Shown: positions 59,065-64,000 of the stretch, one piece after another
How positions within the stretch are numbered: position 1 is the first letter of the stretch
How the letters are laid out: each line of letters opens with the position of its first letter
Assembly: GCA_037444685.1 (NCBI GenBank)
Contig: JBBILX010000003.1
Coordinates: 327,754 to 391,753, forward strand
DNA: 64,000 bases
Direction of reading: 5' to 3'
Source: UBA964 sp037444685
GTDB taxonomy: Bacteria > Pseudomonadota > Gammaproteobacteria > Steroidobacterales > Steroidobacteraceae
The notes under the pieces: model-generated
Seen by the model: the letters and a program-made list of their open reading frames with translations, nothing else
Told to the model about the DNA's origin: nothing
Databases searched by the model: none
Made by a program: the position numbers and the translations under genes

Positions 59065-60081
59065 ATGTCCGAGAAGACCAAGTCCGATCTGTCGCGCCGC
59101 GACGTCCTACAGTGGGCTGCCGGAGTCGGTGCCGTCGGCGCCGTGGCCGGCAGCGCCCCCGCCATCGCAGCCGACGCGGCCCCCGTCAAGCCGAAGCGGG
59201 GCGGGAAGACCCGGATCAAGTTCAACAACAGCTTCGACTTTTCCGATCCGGAGTGGAATCGCGACGCCTATGCGCGCCTGCAGGGAGACCTCGATTTCAC
59301 CAAGACGCGCTACGGCTGGCTCGGTGGTCCCGTCATGGGCGTGGTCCCCGGGGAGAAGATTCGGCCGCTCTTCTACATGGAGGGTTTCTCGACCTGCCGC
59401 CTGATCCCGATCGAAGGCGGTTATCGGAAGCTGTTGCGCGAGGTCGTCGTCTATCGCGAACTCACGATGAAGGGACCGGGCAAGATCCTCGAGACCTGGG
59501 ACAACCCGTACACGGGCGAAACCGTGCGCGTGGTGCCGATCGAGAACGACCCGTTCAACTACAACATCACGCTGACGTACCCGGATCCGCCGAGCTTCGG
59601 CGGCCTCAATCAGGAAAAGCCCCCCAAGGTGCCGTTCATCCTGCCGTGGTCGGTCAAGGGCGACATGCTGCACCTGACGACCGACATCCACCTCTACTAT
59701 CCGAACGCCCTCCAGCCGGACAAATGGCCGCGCGAATCCTCCGGGCCGATGGTGCAGGTCTCGGAGCTCTACCGCTACTACATCCGGGTCGAAGACATGA
59801 AGAACCCGAACCTCACACAGGTACCTTGTTCGGGCTGCTGGGCCCGGGTGACGCCGTGGCTGCCGTGGATGCTGATGGGCACGCGCGCGGGCCACACGCT
59901 GTACATGGTCGACTTCACGGGCGCGGACAACCCGGGACATGTCTCGCCCGAGCTGCGCGCGTGGCTCGACAGCACTCCGGAGCGCTCGCGCTTCCTGACC
60001 CCACCCGAGTCCGACTACGGTCCATCGCTGTCTTCACTCGAGAACTACGCGATCAAACAGAAACCCGCGCCCGTCAAGTAG
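59065..60081 (+). CDS. Tat-exported DUF1838 protein
   Basis: A 338-residue protein. ATG 59065 follows AAGGAG; the ORF extends upstream, but that part is not protein-like. The Tat signal is LSRRDVLQWAAGVGAVGAV (about residues 9-30). The remainder matches DUF1838: FNNSFDFSDPEWNRDAYARLQGDLD, ETWDNPYTGETVRVVPIENDPFN, PCSGCWARVTPWLPWMLMG. The function of DUF1838 is not known; members are often near aromatic or steroid catabolism genes. It converges on the pyrophosphatase gene with a 22-base gap. Confidence 0.85.
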   Translation: MSEKTKSDLSRRDVLQWAAGVGAVGAVAGSAPAIAADAAPVKPKRGGKTRIKFNNSFDFSDPEWNRDAYARLQGDLDFTKTRYGWLGGPVMGVVPGEKIRPLFYMEGFSTCRLIPIEGGYRKLLREVVVYRELTMKGPGKILETWDNPYTGETVRVVPIENDPFNYNITLTYPDPPSFGGLNQEKPPKVPFILPWSVKGDMLHLTTDIHLYYPNALQPDKWPRESSGPMVQVSELYRYYIRVEDMKNPNLTQVPCSGCWARVTPWLPWMLMGTRAGHTLYMVDFTGADNPGHVSPELRAWLDSTPERSRFLTPPESDYGPSLSSLENYAIKQKPAPVK

Positions 60082-60103
60082 GAGCAGCGCGGCGCAGGCG
60101 GCC

Positions 60104-60704
60104 TCAATAAGAGTAGGTGGCGGCGTAGTCAGCCATCGCGGCGCGGATCACGTGTAGCGCGTGCGCGCGATTGTAGAAGCGCGCGATCCTGACCCGATTG
60201 GGCCTGCCAGGCACGAGCTTGTAGGTCAGGAAATAGTGCTGCAGGCGCTCGATGTGGATCGCCGGCACGTCGGTGATGTTGCGCGCGGTGCCCCAGGCAT
60301 GGTCATTCTCGATGACGGCGATGATCCTGTCGTCCGCCTCGCCGCTATCGTCGAGCTCGAAGCCGCCGATGACGCGCGCCGGCACGATGATCTCGTTGTG
60401 CACGACGGGCCGCTCCGACAGCACGCAGATGTCGAGCGGATCGCCGTCACCGCGCTTCGCGCCGCGCGAGTCTCGCGACGCGCTCGCCGCAATGGGTCCG
60501 TGGAATGAAGCCATAGAGCGTCGGTGGAGTCGCCGAGGTGCGCTGCGGCCGGTCGAGTCGCAGATAGCCTGAGATCTTGTCCACCTCGTACTTCATGAGG
60601 TCGAACGGCGTGATCTCGATGTAGGCGTTGACGAACTCGGGCGGCTCGCGACCCATGCTGAGTCCATGCACGGGGTGTGGGCGGAACTGGCTCACCGTGA
60701 CCAT
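60104..60704 (-). pseudogene. ppa: Inorganic pyrophosphatase with a +1 frameshift
   Basis: ATG 60704 opens a frame with HPVHGLSMG, EFVNAYIEITPFDLMKYEVDK and GYLRLDRPQ, then TLYGFIPRTHCGERV, and is lost after that (stop at 60447). The correct continuation is in another frame: KRGDGDPLDICVLSERPV, VIGGFELDDSGEADDRIIAV, ending YAATYSY at 60104. The 601-base span needs one base removed (between about 60455 and 60495) to give 199 residues. The sequence is a family I soluble pyrophosphatase with its metal-binding Asp cluster (DGDPLD). It starts 13 bases inside the CDF gene end. If real, another PPase must exist in the genome. Confidence 0.8.
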
Positions 60705-61717
60705 CGGGCTTGCTCGACGCTGCAGCGCGGGTCATCGCAACGGTTAACCTCGATGACCACATGAGCAAGGTCCGTGAGCTTCGAGAGGCGTGCACGGTAG
60801 CCGGACGGGGTGTCCGGGTCGTGCGCGACAATGGCGATCGTGGCGGCCAGACGCCCCGGCGCCACGGTCCAGACGTGCAGGTCGGTGACGCTGTCTCCGC
60901 GATGCCCGGCCTCGGGATGTTCCTCGATCGCGCTGCGCAGACGCTCGCGTAGCGCCTCGTCGGCGACGCCGTCCAGCAGCACACGCGCACTTGCCCTGAT
61001 CAGCCCGTATGCCCAGCGCAGGATCAGCGCCGCACCGACCAGTCCCATGGCCGGATCGAGCCAGTTCCAGCCGGCGAACTTGCCGGCCAACAGCGCCGTG
61101 ATCGCGAGCACCGAGGTCATCGCGTCGGTGATCACGTGCAGGTAGGCTGCACCGAGGTTCCGATCGGCATGCGCGTGTCGATGGTCGCTGCCATGCGTCG
61201 GATTTCGACCGACGGACAGTGCGGGGTCGGGTTCGTGCGTGTGCGGATGGGCACCGCCTGCGCCCGACAGCAGCAGGGCGCTCACTAGGTTGACGGCGAG
61301 GCCGAGCGCGGCGATCCAGAGCGCCTCGTCGAAGGAGATGTCGCGAGGCTCGAGCAGTCGCTGCACCGACTCGGCGGCCATCGCGAGAGCCACGAACGCG
61401 AGTGCGAGCGCACTGGCGAAGCCGCCAAGTTCCGTGACCTTGCCGGTGCCGAACGTGAAACGCGGATCGGTCGCATGGCGGCGCGCATAGCGGTATGCAT
61501 ACAGCGCGATGCCGAAAGCGGCGACATGGGTGGCCATGTGCCAGCCGTCGGCGAGCAGGGCCATGGAGCCGCTCAGGCTCCCGGCGACGATCTCGACCAC
61601 CATGGTCACCGCGGTCAGGGCCATGACCCAGCGTGTACGGCGCTCAGAAGCCGACAGGTCGGCGAGGAAGGCGTGCTGATGCCGCCAGCGCTGCGCGGCG
61701 ACGTGTCTTGCGCTCAT
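60692..61717 (-). CDS. dmeF: CDF-family divalent metal exporter, DmeF-like
   Basis: A 341-residue protein with six membrane helices. The metal site is in LADGWHMATHVAAFGIALYAY (helix 2) and HVITDAMTSVLA (helix 5). A His-rich loop lies between helices 4 and 5 (HPHTHEPD, HGSDHRHAHADR), as in DmeF-type cobalt/nickel exporters. The C-terminal cytoplasmic domain has TDLHVWTVAPG. It probably exports Co(II), Ni(II) or Zn(II) from the cytoplasm against protons. It overlaps the pyrophosphatase gene start and is divergent from the radical SAM gene. Confidence 0.85.
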   Translation of the reverse strand: MSARHVAAQRWRHQHAFLADLSASERRTRWVMALTAVTMVVEIVAGSLSGSMALLADGWHMATHVAAFGIALYAYRYARRHATDPRFTFGTGKVTELGGFASALALAFVALAMAAESVQRLLEPRDISFDEALWIAALGLAVNLVSALLLSGAGGAHPHTHEPDPALSVGRNPTHGSDHRHAHADRNLGAAYLHVITDAMTSVLAITALLAGKFAGWNWLDPAMGLVGAALILRWAYGLIRASARVLLDGVADEALRERLRSAIEEHPEAGHRGDSVTDLHVWTVAPGRLAATIAIVAHDPDTPSGYRARLSKLTDLAHVVIEVNRCDDPRCSVEQARWSR

Positions 61718-61791
61718 GACGAAAGCCTAGGCTGCCAGCGCCGGGCTGTCACGCGACGCGGGTCGCGCCGTCGTGCTTAAATGCCCCGGCC

Positions 61792-64000
61792 ATGGATACG
61801 GCACCCGACATCACCCGGTACCGGCCCTACTGGGCCCGTTGTATCGGCCCCGCGCCCTTCCTGCCCATGTCACGCGCGGAAATGGATGCACTCGGCTGGG
61901 ACAGCTGCGATGTCATCATCGTCACCGGCGATGCCTACGTCGATCACCCGAGCTTCGGCATGGCCATCATCGGCCGCGTGCTCGAGGCGCAGGGCTTTCG
62001 CGTCGGCATCATCGCCCAGCCGGACTGGCGAAGCGCCGAGCCGTTCCGCGCGCTCGGCCGGCCGAACCTGTTCTTTGGGATCACCGCCGGCAACATGGAT
62101 TCGATGGTCAATCGCTACACCAGCGACCGGCGAATCCGCAGCGACGATGCCTACACGCCGGGCGGCGAAGCCGGCAGGCGGCCGGACCGGGCAGTCATCG
62201 TCTACGCGCAGCGCGTCCGCGAGGCCTGGCGCGACGTGCCGATCGTCATCGGCGGCATCGAGGCGTCGCTGCGCCGCATCGCGCATTTCGACTACTGGTC
62301 GGAGAAGGTACGGCGCTCGATCCTGCTCGACGCCAGGGCCGACCTGCTCGTCTACGGCAATGCCGAGCGGCAGATCGTCGAGATCGCGCACCGGCTCGCC
62401 GCCGGCGAGCGCGTCGAGCAGCTGATCGATCTGCGCGGCACGGCCCTCGTCCGGCGCGGCATCCCGGACGGCTGGATCGAGATCGACTCGACTCACCTCG
62501 ACGCGCCCGGACCCCTGAATCCCCCGCCCGACCCCTATGCGATGGAGGATGACGGCGCGAAGCGGGGACGCGCGGCTGCGCCGTCGGCGCGGGAGTCCGT
62601 GGTAGCGCGGGCAGGATCGGGCGCAGCCGTCACGGAGCATCCCGTGCGCTTCGTGCGCCGCGTCCGGAACGCCGATCGCGCCCGCAGCGTGATTCGCATG
62701 CCGTCGTTCGAGCAGGTGGTCGAGGACCCCGTGCTGTACGCGCACGCTTCGCGCATCCTGCATCTCGAGTCGAACCCCGGAAACGCGCGGGCGCTCGTGC
62801 AGCGCCACGGCGACGTCGACGTCTGGCTGAACCCGCCGCCGATCCCGCTGACGACCGCCGAGATGGACTGGGTCTACGACCTGCCGTACCAGCGCCAGCC
62901 GCACCCGTTCTACGGCGACGCCAACATCCCGGCGTACAAGATGATCCGCTTCTCGATCGCGATCCAGCGCGGCTGCTTCGGCGGCTGCACGTTCTGCTCG
63001 ATCACCGAGCACGAGGGTCGCATCATCCAGAGCCGCTCCGAGGCGTCGATCCTGCGCGAGGTCGAGAAGGTGCGCGACACGGTGCCGGGTTTCACGGGCG
63101 TGATCAGCGACCTCGGCGGACCGACCGCCAACATGTACCGGCTCGCCTGCAAGAGCCGCGAGATCGAGAGCGCCTGCCGCAAGCCTTCATGCGTGTACCC
63201 GGGCATCTGCCCGAACCTCAACACCGACCACAAGCCGCTGATCGAGCTGTACCGCAAGGCGCGCGCGCTGCCCGGCATCAAGAAGGTGCTGATCGCCTCG
63301 GGCGTGCGCTACGACCTCGCGATCGAATCGCCCGAGTACGTCAAGGAACTCGCGCAGCACCACGTCGGTGGCTACCTCAAGATCGCGCCCGAGGCGATCG
63401 GCGAGGGCCCGCTGTCGAAGATGATGAAGCCGGGCGTCGGCACCTACTACCGCTTCAAGGAACTGTTCGACCGCTACTCGAAGGAGGCGGGCAAGGAGCA
63501 GTACCTGATTCCCTATTTCATCGCGGCGCATCCGGGCACGACCGACGAGGACATGCTCGAGCTCGCGCTGTGGCTCAAGAAGAACGGCTTCCGTGCCGAC
63601 CAGGTGCAGGCTTTCCTGCCGTCGCCGATGGCGACGGCGACGGCGATGTACCACTCGCACAAGAATCCGCTGCGCAAGGTCACGCGCGGCAGCGAAGAGG
63701 TCGCGATTCCCAAAGGCCTCAAGGTGCGCCGACTGCACAAGGCCTTCCTGCGCTACCACGACGCCAACAACTGGCCCCTGCTGCGCGAGGCGCTGCGTCG
63801 CATGGGGCGCGCCGACCTCATCGGGCCGGCGAAGCACCAGCTCATTCCGGCCTGGCAGCCGCCGGGCACCGGCACCGCGAGCGAAGGGCAGCGCGCGCGG
63901 GCGAGCGTGCGCAAACACGGCGGCACCAGTGCCGCGCCGGCACGACCGTTCCGGACCCAGCACACCGGCCTGCCGCGCACGCCGCGCGCACCGCCGCCGG
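61792..64000 (+). CDS. ygiQ: YgiQ-family radical SAM protein (3' end outside window)
   Basis: An open frame from ATG 61792 to the window edge without a stop: at least 736 residues. The N-terminal domain has MSRAEMDALGWDSCDVIIVTGDAYVDHPSFGMAII, typical of YgiQ. The radical SAM iron-sulphur motif CFGGCTFC lies at about residue 400, in IQRGCFGGCTFCSITEHEGR. The C-terminal part has QVQAFLPSPMATATAMYHS and a Pro/Arg/Thr-rich tail. YgiQ proteins bind SAM and a 4Fe-4S cluster; their reaction is not established. It is divergent from the CDF gene (74-base gap). Confidence 0.9.
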   Translation, partial: MDTAPDITRYRPYWARCIGPAPFLPMSRAEMDALGWDSCDVIIVTGDAYVDHPSFGMAIIGRVLEAQGFRVGIIAQPDWRSAEPFRALGRPNLFFGITAGNMDSMVNRYTSDRRIRSDDAYTPGGEAGRRPDRAVIVYAQRVREAWRDVPIVIGGIEASLRRIAHFDYWSEKVRRSILLDARADLLVYGNAERQIVEIAHRLAAGERVEQLIDLRGTALVRRGIPDGWIEIDSTHLDAPGPLNPPPDPYAMEDDGAKRGRAAAPSARESVVARAGSGAAVTEHPVRFVRRVRNADRARSVIRMPSFEQVVEDPVLYAHASRILHLESNPGNARALVQRHGDVDVWLNPPPIPLTTAEMDWVYDLPYQRQPHPFYGDANIPAYKMIRFSIAIQRGCFGGCTFCSITEHEGRIIQSRSEASILREVEKVRDTVPGFTGVISDLGGPTANMYRLACKSREIESACRKPSCVYPGICPNLNTDHKPLIELYRKARALPGIKKVLIASGVRYDLAIESPEYVKELAQHHVGGYLKIAPEAIGEGPLSKMMKPGVGTYYRFKELFDRYSKEAGKEQYLIPYFIAAHPGTTDEDMLELALWLKKNGFRADQVQAFLPSPMATATAMYHSHKNPLRKVTRGSEEVAIPKGLKVRRLHKAFLRYHDANNWPLLREALRRMGRADLIGPAKHQLIPAWQPPGTGTASEGQRARASVRKHGGTSAAPARPFRTQHTGLPRTPRAPPP

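Noticed and set aside
1..64000. CRISPR arrays, tRNA and rRNA genes
   Set aside because: No regularly spaced direct repeats and no tRNA or rRNA core sequences were seen on either strand by reading.

Overview
The window is a gene-dense, high-GC chromosomal segment. MSHA/type IV pilus-like biogenesis genes, outer-membrane lipoproteins, Tat-exported enzymes, a cyclic-di-GMP riboswitch and several GGDEF/EAL proteins point to a Gram-negative proteobacterium. A gammaproteobacterium of the Xanthomonadales/Nevskiales/Steroidobacterales type is my best guess, from gene content only. No rRNA, tRNA, CRISPR array, transposase or phage gene was seen.

Layout. (1) 1-11.7 kb: a catabolic/miscellaneous region with non-canonical alpha/beta hydrolases, a Tat-exported nitrilase-like protein, a Tat cupin, AI-2E-family and MFS transporters, a VOC protein, a frameshifted metallo-beta-lactamase-fold gene and small membrane proteins. 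(2) 11.9-23.1 kb: a tightly overlapping MSHA-like operon (pilin, ExeA-like ATPase, secretin, TPR protein, assembly ATPase, platform protein, PilN/O/P-like inner-membrane parts, two pilin-like proteins). (3) 23.2-36.2 kb: eleven codirectional, mostly overlapping genes forming an apparently undescribed envelope system: four lipoproteins, a membrane Ser/Thr kinase, a PEGA/sulfatase-modifying-factor membrane protein, a small membrane protein, a MotA/TolQ/ExbB-like channel subunit, an Hsp70-like/FHA fusion, and two von Willebrand A (vWA) proteins anchored by nearly identical TM segments. (4) 36.2-41.2 kb, minus strand: TPR/TonB-C protein, cyclopropane-synthase-like methyltransferase, DUF2062, a small membrane protein, a Lys-rich small protein and a VanZ-like protein. 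(5) 41.2-46.5 kb: GGDEF-EAL protein, NlpC/P60 lipoprotein, and a cyclic-di-GMP-I (GEMM) riboswitch in front of a SPOR-like protein. (6) 46.6-52.5 kb: a double-length tandem UvrA. (7) 52.5-56.3 kb: an AT-richer island with a diguanylate cyclase and a PAS-GGDEF-EAL gene cut by one in-frame TAG. (8) 56.4-60.1 kb: a second catabolic cluster (nitrilase-like, FAD monooxygenase with an in-frame TGA, DUF1838). (9) 60.1-64 kb: frameshifted inorganic pyrophosphatase, CDF metal exporter, and the start of a YgiQ radical SAM gene that runs off the edge.

Cyclic-di-GMP is a recurring theme: a riboswitch, three GGDEF/EAL genes, and a pilus ATPase with a MshEN-like N-terminus. Four genes carry a single disabling lesion (two nonsense codons, two one-base frameshifts), so either recent gene decay or consensus errors should be checked. 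The best candidate for a new system is region 3.
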